A DNA stretch of 64,000 nt from Aradus depressus (Eukaryota > Arthropoda > Insecta > Hemiptera > Aradidae): positions 1,798,001-1,862,000 of the forward strand of contig OY759225.1 in NCBI GenBank assembly GCA_963662175.1, written 5' to 3'. Shown in pieces: positions 35,574-47,885 of the stretch. How positions within the stretch are numbered: position 1 is the first letter of the stretch; each line of letters opens with the position of its first letter. Below the pieces are notes generated by a model. It worked only from the letters and a program-made list of their open reading frames with translations. It searched no databases and was not told where the DNA came from. The position numbers and the translations under genes are program-made.

Positions 35574-37433
35574 GTAATGTACAAATAGTTTCATTATAAT
35601 ACACTAGAAGATTAATAACTTTGCGGTGGATAGTAACTTTAGTTATTAAAAATATAATATTCTAGTTTTATTGAAGCTTATGTGAAATTTCATGAAAATT
35701 CCATCAACCGTTAAATAACTAGTACTAATCTTCTGACCGAGACCTTCTCGCATCTCTTCAGGTTGATTATTTTTTTAAAAATTTTACTAACGTTTGCACA
35801 TTCTCAGAACAGCCCATCACTGTTGGTCCTTATTTGTTAATTTTGACCTATAGGGCAGTCTCATGTTAAAGAGACGGGTTAAAGCTCTTCCACCAAATAT
35901 TTGGCTGCATATTATAAATTATACATAATAATGGGAAAAAGTGCAAATGAAGATTCATAAAAAATGAAATATAAACAATTGCATAGCCACATTTCTTATT
36001 ACATTCAAGCAGGTTGCAGGTTAGTAACTGCAACCAGGATTACATGGATACTACCTGTGAAAGTTTTTATGAAAATCTGATCAAGTGTTAAAGAGCGAGC
36101 AGAAAATTTATGTTTCGGCCCCACCACAATCACCCCTCCCGTTCCATGTCAACATTTTGAGGTGCCACAAAGCCTATATTCTAAGTTCTTAAATAAGATA
36201 ATAAAGTAGTAAGACTTAATAATAAAATAAATATTCTTAAATATATATATATATATATGGAATTATTTATGGAAATAATTTGAATTGTAAAGAAGTAATT
36301 AAACCGTTGCAAGATAAGTAAATAACATTAACTTTACTTCGTTGACCGGAATTTTATGAAAATAAAATAAAGCAAGTTTAAAATGAAGTATTTTATTTTA
36401 ATTGGGTATTTATTTATTATTTTCAATTTTAGTATTATTTTTAATGGTCTCCTCGTTATTTTTCCCACCTAATGTTCATACTGTTTTTGTTACAAATGTT
36501 TTTTTCAAAAGACGCTGATGACTCTATTTAGAATCCTCCCAAGAGCTAGAAGACACTGTGATAATCTCAAGATATTGAACTTTAATGCGGACATATTTTA
36601 TTATTTATATTATATAGCACTTAAATACTGTTTTTTTATATTCTTCAACAGACTATGAGCTTCATTATTAGTATTTTCTCATGTTATCCTTTCTTCATGT
36701 CGCTGGTTATGATAATATGGCTTGATAGCAATTTGTAGTCAGTTCAATTGAGAAAAAAATAAATATATTTGAGACTGTATTAATGTGTGAAACTACTCAA
36801 TTTGATTCCTAGGAAAATATGCGCGTAAACAAAGAAATAACAGGCCATTTCCAACATTTTGATTTCTGTTATATATTTTTTTTTAACATAAATATATATG
36901 TAGAGGGCGCATTAAATTCACCTTTCGAAATTTATAATTCATAATCACCATAATTGAAAAATTACTATAATAAATTTATATTCATTTCTTAAAGTAAACA
37001 TGCCATACTTACTTTTTTTTTGCGTCAATTAGTATATTATTAACGAGCTTGTCCACAAATTGGGGGTATTGTAAAAAATATGCTATAAATAAGCCTCCCA
37101 TAATGAGGATCTAAGTTAGTGAATAGTAGAGGTGAGGTGATGACCATCATCATCATCACCCATCACGCGGGTTGTCGTCTCACTTCGTATGATTTATATT
37201 TTTTGAGCAAAACACTTTGGCTTGTGGGGTTCCGTGTAAGTCCGACATGTGTGGTCTTTGTTTGACCTGAAACTGATGGTTTTCAAAGATACTCAATCTA
37301 CAGACAGCCATTCCCCTTACAAATGTATATACTAAGACATACTATGTGGATACATTTCACTATACTTATCATATACAGAAATTCACTGTAAATAATTTCC
37401 TTTATAATTTATTGTTTTTATTTAATTTTTCAG
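35574..37433 (+). other. pan: pan intron before the HMG box exon
   Basis: GT-AG, about 1.9 kb, AT-rich; a short (ATC) run near 37140-37160 and an AT microsatellite near 36240. No other feature seen. Confidence 0.8.
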
Positions 37434-37564
37434 AAAAGAAAAAACCACATATAAAGAAACCATTGAATGCATTTATGTTGTACATGAAAGAGATGCGTGC
37501 CAAGGTTGTCGCGGAATGCACTCTGAAGGAAAGTGCAGCCATCAACCAGATACTGGGGAGGCGG
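37434..37564 (+). CDS. pan: pan exon: HMG box, helices 1 and 2
   Basis: It encodes [20 protein letters not shown], then [20 protein letters not shown] and LGRR. This is the invariant first half of the TCF/LEF HMG box, which binds the minor groove of CTTTGWW sites and bends DNA. The acceptor is TTTTTCAG at 37433 and the donor AGGCGG/GTGAGT at 37565. It enters in phase 1 (G+AA = Glu) and leaves in phase 0, so the following exon must start with the codon for the Trp of WHxLxREEQ. Both candidates at 41825 and 45981 do. Confidence 0.98.
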
Positions 37565-39367
37565 GTGAGTACACCTAATTTATCTATTTTATATGTACTA
37601 TTGTGTCTGTCGAAATTTGGGTATTGGCGAATAGCAGGGAGCAAGGTTAGAGATTCAAATCGTATCACTCTATCAAATGTTTCATAAAACAAGAGTGCGA
37701 CACTTTGACCTGGGAGGGTCAAACATTTTTGAAAATTACTTTACATAATTCATTTGTATTGGATGGTAAGGATAATCCTAAACTGGCCCTCTAATCCTAA
37801 AGTCCAAATTTACGAATGAAAATACTATAGTATACCTTTTTTTAAAATTATTTTTCTAAAAAATAAAAATAAATAAATACTTTCCAGAAAATGTTAGATT
37901 AGGAAGAAGAACTGAAAGAGTAGAATGTTTTTTAAGAAGTAAAATTGATAATTCTTTTTTCTAGAGAATAGCACAAATCCTTTTTAATCAAGCAACTACA
38001 AATAAAAGACTTTAAATTACATTATTATTTAAACATTTAATATAATGTACATTTTTTTTTTCAATAATTTAAAGTGGAATTAAATTTCTTAATTATTTAA
38101 TTCGAAAATGTATCACCAAAATTTATTTAATTTTAATTATATATTTTTTTGACTTTTTATGATTTTACCATAATAAACGTCATTTCGTTATTTTGTTGTA
38201 TGAAACGTTTAGGAAATTTGAAATCCCTGTTATTTTTTTTTCTCTACCTTTCTTCCATTCAATTTGTTAAATTAAGAAGTGGGCGCATCAAAATATTTGT
38301 TTTATTTAATAAAAAAATAATTGTAAATGTTGATTAGAAGCGAGAGTCCATATAACGAGCGGGAAGACATCCGACTCCATGAGTTCTGCTCTTTCATCTT
38401 TGAACAGTCCTTCCTATTTTAAAGTATATCATTATGATTTTGGTAAATTACGAAAATTGTCTCAAAACATCAAGCGTTTCGATATGTGTTTACTAGAGAA
38501 CTAATAGAAATTCGCAAGTTTAGAATCAGTAAGTTAACAGCATTCATTAGACACCCAGACACATTTTTATCCTGCTCCCCTGTTATTCTCAAAACACTGT
38601 TGTTTTTACTACTTTTCTTGAATTTTACATAAGCATTGTCTGTTGGTTAGCAGGGGACCATCTCTAGTCATAATGTCAAGTGTTAAAGTCAAACTGTTGG
38701 AATGTGATGAGACTGTGACAACCGTTTTCTGTCCACAAGGGTTTCATTTTTCTATTATATTTTAAGGCACGCACGGAACCTCAAAAGCGAGAACATTTTA
38801 TTTCATTCATTGAAATAATATGAAATTAAGTGTTTTAAATTTTTTCAAACAAAAAAAACGACGCGGCTTAGGCGTTTAAATGGAGGTGTCCCATTTTCGT
38901 ACTATTTCACTTCCAGTACTCTCTTCACTTAATTTCTAAACAGTTTCGTACACAGCTGTCAAATAGTTACCATACTCTGAGGTTCCAGTTATTTTCTGTT
39001 TTTATGTGCTCAGATACTCCGGAGATACACACATTAAGTTTTGCTCTCATCTCAACTTTGATCCAAGTTGTCGCAGTAATACTGAGGCTGTCACTAACCA
39101 AGGGCCTCCTCATGCTGGAACTATTGTTTGGGGGGCTAATGTTGATTTGGATAATTTCCCTTAAAAATTGCCTACCTACTTGATTCGAAGCTTTTAAAAA
39201 TATTATTTTTTTCAGTCGTATTAATGAATCTATATCCGGAAAATGAGATTGTACGGTTTCAGATGATCTGTTGAAAATAAAGAAATAAAACAGTTGGAAT
39301 CGTGGGTGAAAAATGTACATATTTGTACATTATAGAAAAAAAAAAGTGGTTTAAATCATATGAAACC

Positions 39368-39700
39368 GGGCGCCAGTAGCTCAGTGGTTTGCGTGCTTGC
39401 CTTTTGAGCTCAAGATCGTGGGTTGGAAACCCGACCGAGGCTTTTAGTTTATTTTATCTGGGAGGTAAAATAAAATTAAGCACGCCGTCCTTCGGATGGG
39501 ACATTAAGCGATGGTCCCAAGCCTGTACGATGTCAGGTACTCGTTAAAGACCCCTGCCCTAGGTGAATAAAAATTTAGGATAGGCAAAATTTAGGACTCC
39601 CACAGTAGAGTCGGGCTCATGTCCACCAGAGTGACGAAAGAGCGCTCAGGCAGTAGGCGATATGAACTCGTAGTTAAAGCCCGGGCATGAGTCATAATAA
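39368..39700 (+). mobile_element. tRNA-derived SINE, full length
   Basis: Head GGGCGCCAGTAGCTCAGTGG with intact A box, GTGGGTTGGAAACCCGACCG (one change in the B box), body and tail complete to GCATGAGTCATAATAAC. Confidence 0.93.
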
Positions 39701-40348
39701 CCAACTAAGTAAATCATATGAAGCTTTGAAGCTTAGGGAAAAATATATAAATACATAAATATTTCCTAGGGGTAACTTATGAACTTATGTCTTATAATCG
39801 CGTTTCTCCTCCATTTACTACACAACTTAAAGTATTAATAACGTGTCTTCGCTCCAACTTTACCCCCCCCCCCCCCCCCCCCTACTTAAAGTAACATTTA
39901 AAACAATCTTGTCATAAAAAGAACTTATGGAGTGGAGTGTCCTTTTCTCTTATACAGCATATCCTCTTCACTGTATAACTGGTCATTTATTACAAATAAA
40001 TAATATAATATAATAAATAAATGGTGAATGAATGAATGATTATAAAAAGAATTAATAATTATTTTTAAGTTTCAACCGATTTTAGGATTACTTAATTGCA
40101 ATAAAAGGAATTATATCCTTTTCACTTTTGAAAAAAAAATCAAAATGTTCAGTAGGTATCTATATTTTATCAGAGGCATGAAGATCTAATTTAGAGAAAA
40201 TAAAGTCTTTTTTTTTTTTCATAGCTAAATTTGCATTGCATTTCAATGCACTTGAAAGACATTTATATTATATGTTTTGCCTTTGAAATGAGTGACGTGA
40301 CGCCCATCCAGCTGGCACACGTACAAATCAATGAATAATGTGTTTTAT

Positions 40349-40759
40349 GAATAGATAATTAATATGCACAATTTCTTTGTCAAACTTCACTATATATTCT
40401 CAAATACTCAACTAGTTTCGCCGTGTTAAGGCATTATCAAGAGTCACTTACAAACTGACAGAATTGGTTGACAGGGTAGAAGGTACAGTTATGGAGGGGG
40501 TTTTTAGGTAATGACGGGGAATCCCTTGTTTTTGTTACTCTATACATTCGTCATTACCTAAAAACCCCCTCCATAACTGTACCTTCTACCCTGTCAACCA
40601 ATTCTGTCAGTTTGTAAGAAACTCTTGATAATGCCTTAACACGGCGAAACTAGTTGAGTATTTGAGAATATATAGTGAAGTTTGACAAAGAAATTGTGTA
40701 TTTTAATTATCTATTCCTAGAATGGAGCTTCACAAAGTAAATCTGGAAACCATAAATTA
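40349..40759. mobile_element. foldback element, copy 2 (long inner arms, possible target-site duplication)
   Basis: It has the same outer arms as the element at 21603, but with an extra inner inverted part (GACAGAATTGGTTGACAGGG / CCCTGTCAACCAATTCTGTC) and a loop near 40520. The left arm lacks the outer 43 bp or so. Direct repeats AATGTGTTTTAT flank it (around 40337-40348 and 40759-40770) and look like a target-site duplication. Confidence 0.88.
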
Positions 40760-41824
40760 ATGTGTTTTATTTATTTATTTATTTTAATTTGTATTTTGTA
40801 TTTTTAAAAAGACAACATTATTTGTCAATACATTGTTGCCTATTAGTGCATCTATTGCAGCAAGAAGAGGATAACATTTTTCTAAAAACATCAACCAATT
40901 TGTCTCAATACAACAAGATTCTGAGTGATTAATGTTTTCAGTTGACTTTCCACTAACAGTTAAAAAACACAAATCAAATGTTCGTGTGGACTCCGCACTA
41001 CACTGGTGACGTACCATTGAAGATGACACAAAACGTATTTTTGTTTCTTTAAATCCGTTTTTCTTGTAAGCTTATTATAAAATGTCTCCTCTAAATTTCA
41101 GATAAAACAAATTAGATCTTCATGCTGTTGAATAGTTTTTAAATATTTCTTATGGTTATTGAGAAAGGAAGGGGCTTTATAAGAGAATATCGGAGGTCGT
41201 TCCGTCTCCAAATTTTTATTTAATAAATATCGTGTTTACGTTTCACCTGTTCAAACATTCTCAAAACTGGAAAATTACAAATCAGTCGTAGTAGTATAAA
41301 GAAACTAACGTACACACGAGAGAATAATTTATTTTAAATATGCAAAGAAGTTATTTCGTATATATAAGTATAATGTAACATATTTTTTACCAATTTTCAT
41401 TTATCCAGTATTTATTATAACATAAATAACAAATATAAAACATTGTTGTCTTCTTGATAATTAATACATTGAACTATGGCCAAACAAAGATCATGGTTGG
41501 TGTACAACCCCAAACAATTTTGAGAATGCCTGAACAGATGACAATATCGAATCCATTTAATTCGAGTATGGAGCCGCAAGCACATTCCTTTCTCAGTGTT
41601 CATCTTCAGATTTCAACGTTCAGGAAATTTTTCCCTCATTGTTTATTTAATATATTTTTCACTTTTAATTTGTATTTATTTATTATTACATAATACATAC
41701 ATCGTGGAGACAGTAAGGTTATATTAGAGAGAGAAAAGACATTATATCATTATAAAAATTTAAAAAAATATTATTAATTGTTGAGGATGATGTGATGGTG
41801 GAAATATGAATGGATGGTTTTTAG

Positions 41825-41993
41825 TGGCACAGTCTTAGCCGGGAAGAACAGGCCAAATATTACGAAAAGGCGAGAATCGAACGACAACTTCACATGGAGC
41901 TGTACCCCGGCTGGAGTGCCAGGGATAATTACGGATATGGAGCCAAGAAGAAGAAACGGAAAAAAGAAAGAGTAACCATCACGGACTCTGGAG
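41825..41993 (+). CDS. pan: pan exon A: HMG box helix 3 and basic tail, alternative version 1
   Basis: It encodes [20 protein letters not shown], then [17 protein letters not shown] and the basic tail [14 protein letters not shown]. [14 protein letters not shown] and [10 protein letters not shown] are as in vertebrate TCF/LEF, so the exon is intact and under constraint. It is 169 nt long, entered in phase 0 and left in phase 1 (donor GGAG/GTACAG at 41994). The acceptor ends TTTTTAG, but the 35 bases before that are purine-rich (GATGATGTGATGGTGG), a poor polypyrimidine tract. It joins in frame to the C-clamp exon at 48469. Over the first 36 residues it is identical to exon B at 27 positions. 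It differs at Lys for Leu and Ile for Arg inside helix 3. Confidence 0.95.
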
Positions 41994-44900
41994 GTACAGT
42001 CGGGCCCATCATCGCCAAAAAGCAAAAAAATAATATACCTATATATACCACCACTTCCAAAAAAAATCTTAATCAGCTTCTATCTAGGGATGGCAAAATT
42101 TGAATCATTTGATTATACTTTTGTAATGATTATAAATCGATATTAACCCGTCTCTTTGGAATAAAATTGGTTACATTTACAAATCTTGAAAACTAGCGAA
42201 GATAGGAAGAGTTTTGTAAGTTCAGTTCTCCGAATTCTCTCAAATAGTTAAAAACTACTTTTCTTTTTCAATTAAAAAATCAAAATATCATTGACGTTAC
42301 TTGCGGATATTTATGGAACTAAGTTTATAAACAAATAGATAATAAAAATAAAGAAAAATTAATATGTTTTAAAAATATTGTTTCTTTCAGAAAATATATT
42401 CCAAAAGAACTCTTATATATTGTATTTATTTTGTGAGACAATATTATTAAAAACAATTAGTTTTTCTCTATTTTTTTTATTGTGTTTCACAATACCGCTG
42501 CGAAAAATGTCAAATATCAATATGTTTTTTCTTCAAATATAATTTTCAACAATGGCACTGAATTAGTACTAACCCTGCATTTCTAATGTCGCCATATCAC
42601 ATTTTGTGGATGTTTTAATAATCTAACTAGCATAAATTAACATATTAATGAAGTTAACTTTATAATTTTTCTTAGGATCCATTGTTGATATTCAAGTAAA
42701 GAAAACGTCGACGTACAAAAAGTATTTTTTTAAACGATTAAGTGTTGCCATCCCTATTTCTATCCTCTCTTAACTTTTTTTTTTTTGGTGATTTCTAAGG
42801 ATACAAGCTGCTCTTTTTTATTTATTTATTTCATTTTATTTTAATTTTCTTTCTTCCTATGAAGTGTGATTGTTGACGGGGTATATTGCAGTTATGAAAA
42901 CTACACAACAAAAAAACTTCATAGCCCCAAAGTTACTATTTTTGTGTAATTTTGGAATTTTTAAGATATTTTTGTTCCCTTCTTGTACCAGATGTACTGT
43001 ATAAGATTCGTAAAATTTTAATATAGAGCGCAAAGAAAGAAAAAAATAAATATTTGTTTTTACAAAAAAAAAGTAAGTAAAAATTACTTATAATACTAAT
43101 TACTAACAATCGAATGTTTGAAATAACATCTCTCATGTTGAGGGGTGTAAAACAGAGAGCTCTCGCGAGTGTTTAGAAGATGCTTGTAGTTTGACGTCAG
43201 GGACTACGAGTATATTAAACGGTCTTCTTAGCGTTTCTCCATCATTCTGCATAAAAATAACTTAATTCAATTAAATGTCTTCCCAACTCAGTGTGACACT
43301 TTGAAGGGTGACTCTTCCTGGAGAAGACTTCACACTATTATAAATTTCTTATTCATGAGTAATTAGTTATTAATGGCTTATAGATAGACTGGCTACTGAA
43401 GAAAGGAATCACTAAAGTACTTAAAGTCTTCTGCAAATTAAAGCGTATTTCATCTGCATAATTCTGTCTGCCCGGAAGGGGAAAACGTCGGTTATCTGCT
43501 TCCTTCAAAACGCAAATAGGGCGAGATATCATCAGATCTCATTTATTATAACATGAAAGAAAGAAAAGAGTGGGCACTCTACCACTGTGCCAAACTCAGG
43601 GTCTAAAAGTGGGCACTCTACCACTGTGCCAAACTCAGGCTCTAAAAGTGGGCACTCTACCACTGTGCCAAACTCAGGGTCTAAAAGTGGGCACTCTACC
43701 ACTGTGCCAAACTCAGGGTCTAAAAGTGGGCACTCTACCACTGTGCCAAACTCAGGGTCTAAAAGTGGGCACTCTACCACTGTGCCAAACTCAGGGTCTA
43801 AAAGTGGGCACTCTACCACTGTGCCAAACTCAGGGTCTAAAAGTGGGCACTCTACCACTGTGCCAAACTCAGGGTCTAAAAGTGGGCACTCTACCACTGT
43901 GCCAAACTCAGGGTCTAAAAGTGGGCACTCTACCACTGTGCTAAACTCAGGGTCTAAAAGTGGGCACTCTACCACTGTGCCAAACTCAGGGTCTGTGTCT
44001 TTTTCAACTGATAGATCTTGTGGTTATGTTTCTGGCTAAATAAAACTTTAAAATTAAAATAAAGTAATGAAATAATACTCTCATTAAATTTTCTATTAAT
44101 TTATAACATAATTTATAAAATAACTCTTCACAAACAGCATGTATACAGGGTGTCGCATTCTTAAAGGATCATCGGATTTTCCCTGAAAATATGCGAGTTG
44201 CAAAAAATATTTATAATGTATGTCTCCTTAACTTTTTTTTTTTTTTAAGGAATCTGAATTTATCATTGATGTGTTTTTTTTTCAAGTATCAGGTGATCTC
44301 GAACTCGGATTTCTTTTTTCAAATGGGGATCACATATTTTTCTTGATGAATTCTGAGACTTGATTTTAAAAAAATTGAAAAATGTGCTTCGAACGAGAGC
44401 AATTTGTTGGTTTCTCGATGAGATATTGACTGTTGAAGTTTGACAAAGTAGGTCGATATTGAAGATGATATTTCTTTACGATTGGATCTCTCTAATAGAG
44501 AATTTAATCGATTATACTATAATCGGCGTTATACTAACTAAAAAAATGGCAATAAAAACGGGTCATCTCTTCACACCAACGTTTGACAAGTGTGTTGGAT
44601 TTTAATTTTAAAAAAAAAACATTTTTTTCACTAACAAGTTAATGACATCTGCATTATACTAATTCATTGTAAACTTGCGCAGTTATTCGATTTCGAAGTC
44701 AGAATGTATGGTAAACAAAAATAAAAATGAAATACTGATGGGAAAAATGTTGGTTTATGGGTCTAATTAACATTTAATAGATATTTTCAGTGTTCTTGTT
44801 GTTGTGTTCATAAAGAGTTTTTTAAAAATATTTTTCATTTAGAAAAATCTAGTTTCAGAATTAGTCAAAAAAAAAAATGTTATGCCATTTATAACTCGAA

Positions 44901-45980
44901 AAAACAAAATAGATAGTAAATTTAGATTTCTTACCAAACACTATGGAGACATCCACTACAAATATTTTTAACTCATTAATTTTTAGAGAACAGATCTCAT
45001 AAGATCTCGACACTCTGTATATATGTCTGTACTTTGGTTGGTGGAACGAAACGCACATAATAGTAGATCACAATGTGTTCTATGGTCCTATTTTCTCGAG
45101 TTGATAGCTTAGAGCATCTGTGGAGGGGAGGGAGCATAGAGGCCCTCTCATTGGCTGATGCACCTTGCCGATCAACTCTTGAAAATAAATATCAACTTCC
45201 TCCAGAAAAGTCCTGATAAACTAACAATCTCGTTTCTGTTTTGCGCCATATTTTACGGATCTTATGCCGGACATTCTTCGGTAGGTATTGCATAGTGTGA
45301 AAGCTTTCCCTTCCTACTGTACCTCTCCTGCGTGTTTGTGTGCCTAGTCAAAGTGTGTCATATTTGTGTTTTTTTTTTAATTTTTGTCTACAACACCACT
45401 TTTTTCAAAATATTTTCCATTACTTTCTTCGTTCTCACTGTTTTTTTTTTTCTTTATTTTTGTGTGGTGTGTTTAACGATTCTTTATATTATTTATTTAT
45501 TTACTCACTGTATCACACCTTTCGCTATATTTCTATACTTTCACATCTTTTTCTATTTTTATTATTATGTTCCTTTTGGAGTGGTGGCTTATGTAAAAAA
45601 AAAAAGGTCATTCGAGTATGAAAGAGGTAATTTTTTTTTTGCAAGAAGCTTTTTTTGGGTAAGGTACCTCCATCGTTGATAAAACTTGGTATAACAAAAA
45701 AACAGCAAACGGTTGGCCATCAAATGCTCCTTCAAAACATCCTTCCTTTTCAAACCTCCATCCTTGTATTTCTCTCTCTGATATTTTCTTTCGATCTCCT
45801 CGTTTAAATGGAATAGGACGCGAATTAAATGGGTTGTAAAAATATTATTGTAAATATTCCTCTTCCAGTTCGGAGGGTTTTTTTTACTTGATAAAATTTT
45901 TTTTTGTTCGAGTTCTTTTTTTTTCTTTTTTTTTTTCCTTTTTTAATTGTTGGTGTGTTGTGGCATATGTTATATGTTAG
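41994..45980 (+). other. pan: pan intron between HMG exons A and B
   Basis: About 4 kb; it is internal intron sequence if either exon is used alone. Holds the 39-bp array at 43571. A GC-richer patch at 45110-45330 lies about 0.7 kb before exon B. A long T-rich stretch (45900-45945) precedes the exon B acceptor. Confidence 0.8.
43571..43996. repeat. 39-bp tandem array, 11 copies, tRNA A-box-like unit
   Basis: The unit is GTGGGCACTCTACCACTGTG followed by CCAAACTCAGGGTCTAAAA. Copies are almost identical. On the minus strand each has TGGCACAGTGGTAGAGTGCC, which fits the pol III A box and D-arm of a tRNA. It lies in the intron between exons A and B of the pan HMG box. Confidence 0.95.
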
Positions 45981-46134
45981 TGGCATGCGTTGGGACGAGA
46001 GGAACAGGCCAAATATTACGAACTGGCACGTAGAGAGAGACAGCTGCATATGCAGCTCTATCCGGATTGGTCGAGCCGTGCGAACACGACCCGCGGCAAG
46101 AAGAGGAAACGAAAGCAAGAACCCACTGATGGAG
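45981..46134 (+). CDS. pan: pan exon B: HMG box helix 3 and basic tail, alternative version 2
   Basis: It encodes [20 protein letters not shown], then [19 protein letters not shown], basic KKRKRKQ and TDGG across the junction. [16 protein letters not shown] and RGKKRKRKQ are what I associate with the main Drosophila Pangolin product, so this is probably the ancestral insect form. It is 154 nt long, entered in phase 0 and left in phase 1 (donor GGAG/GTACTC at 46135). The acceptor is ATGTTAG, with a long T-rich tract starting about 30 bases upstream. It joins in frame to the C-clamp exon at 48469. Because 169 and 154 are both 1 modulo 3, using both exons or neither shifts the frame. Confidence 0.96.
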
Positions 46135-47389
46135 GTACTCACAATCAGAAAAAAAAAAAACTTTACAGACAAACAGGCAGTCCTCCCCACCATTTTGAAA
46201 TTTTTTTTACAAAAGCTTGTTTTATTTTTTCTTCTTGTTGAACGGTTTCGTTTTCCTTTTTTTTTTTTTTTTTTCTCTAATTTTTTTTATTCCATTTTTA
46301 TTAGTAATTTTTTTTGGTAAATATTTTTTTCTTTTTATTCAAACCTCGCCTCCACAACTCCTCCACCCAAACCTCGCCTCCTTTCCCTTAAGCACGGATT
46401 TGAAAAACTGAAAACAAAAGTAAATGAAAAAATAAAATTGACTCTGTATACTCTGAAAAATAGTGAAAATCGCAGCAACAAAATATATATATATTATGAG
46501 AGCTCACAGAAATTTCCAATTTCATTCAACATTCATTTTATGGGTTTTGTGAAAATTTGAATATATTTATTCGTTTGTTATATATAAATCACTATTACAA
46601 TGGCCCTGACTAATATTTCTTATTGGTTATTATTAATTATTGGCTCAATTTTATAATAAAGATAAGATAAAGAGTGAATACAGAGTCAGTCAGTTTATAA
46701 AAAAACAGATATATTTGCTTTTATATTTTGAAAAAAGGGGTGTTTGTTGGCTGTTTGCATGTTACTTATTATTTTTTACCTCATTATTTTATGAAAATGT
46801 ATAATTTTTCAAAAAATCTCTGAATGAATTTTATTCATTTTTACAAAATAAATCCTAGCTTTATTTTAATATTTTATATTTATTTTTTATTTATTTTTTT
46901 AATTTTGCATAAAATTTATTATTCGAAAAACGTTTCTGAATACCATTTTTTAATATGGACAGTATATTTCAAATTTATTAGATGCATTTTTCATATGGTA
47001 CTTAAATTTTGACTCCAAACTGCAATGTACTTCCTCGAATGACCATTTCATTATGTATTTTTGCTTTATTTTAACATTTTTTATTAATTTATTTTTATTT
47101 ATTTCTACATTTGTCTTTATTCTTTATACCTCAGTAAAATTATTATTTGATTTCTTAAGTATGCATGTATCTATTAGTTTTTTATTTATTTATTTACTAC
47201 ATCTTTTTTCTGTTTTTCCGTTTATTTAGCATGTTCCATTCTTGGCATGTTTATTATTTTTACGTTTAATTTTTTTTAAATCAAAATAGAATAAGTTATA
47301 TATATACATTTATATATTATTATGAATACAGCAGAGCGTTGATTATCCGATAATCGAAAAACCTAAATCAATTGTATTTATTTCGTATT

Positions 47390-47475
47390 ATATACATTTA
47401 GTAGGAAGATGTGTACAACCTAGGGACCTAAGCGTCCAATGTTATCCCTTCTCTGTTAGCTCTGACGTGGAAGTT
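47390..47475 (-). repeat. dispersed repeat family R4, piece 2
   Basis: AGGGACCTAAGCGTCCAATG and CCCTTCTCTGTTAGCTCTGA are the reverse complement of the piece at 16390-16500, with a few changes. Confidence 0.7.
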
Positions 47476-47794
47476 GTAAATTTTAAACACCCAAGTTTAA
47501 TTAGAATCCGGTCTTTTAAGAGAAGGAGGACCTGGCGCACAGGCCACAGGCTTGGAATTGCCGGAACATGTTAGACAGGAAATCCTAAGAGTCATCCGGG
47601 TTTGAGCACAGTGTGCTACTGCCGCTTTCATATTGTATTAAGTACAGGTCCGAACAGTCCAAAATGTCCGTTTCTTCTCACTAGGAAAAGATTTCACTCA
47701 AATTGTAAATGACAATGACTCCTGTCGTTCAAATAATTGATTTAAGAAGAATTATGTGTTTCTTCTTTTTTCCAGTATTTATTCCAGTGATGTT

Positions 47795-47885
47795 TCTACA
47801 ATATTTCGGGACACTTCCATGTCTCTCCTTGCTTCTTGTTTGTGACCCGAAGAAGGGACTTGGTAGTGTCTCGAAATATTGTCAA
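47795..47885. repeat. inverted repeat around a GAAGAAGG motif
   Basis: ACAATATTTCGGGACACTTC on the left pairs with GTGTCTCGAAATATTGT on the right, with GACCCGAAGAAGGGACTTGG between. The shape resembles the PLE-type end motifs in the foldback element at 15410. Confidence 0.65.

Larger units (their letters stand above)
37565..41824 (+). other. pan: pan intron before HMG exon A
   Basis: GT-AG, about 4.3 kb. Holds the SINE at 39368, a C20 run at 39863-39882 and the foldback at 40349. The last 60 bases before exon A are purine-rich instead of pyrimidine-rich. Confidence 0.8.

Noticed and set aside
41894..42103. Continuation of exon A into its intron as coding
   Set aside because: A GTACAG donor at 41994 fits phase and homology; the read-through part is lysine/asparagine-rich intron sequence.
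43532..44039. Three overlapping repetitive ORFs (PNSGSKSGHSTTV, GTLPLCQTQGLKV, VVECPLLDPEFGT)
   Set aside because: All explained by the 39-bp minisatellite in an intron.
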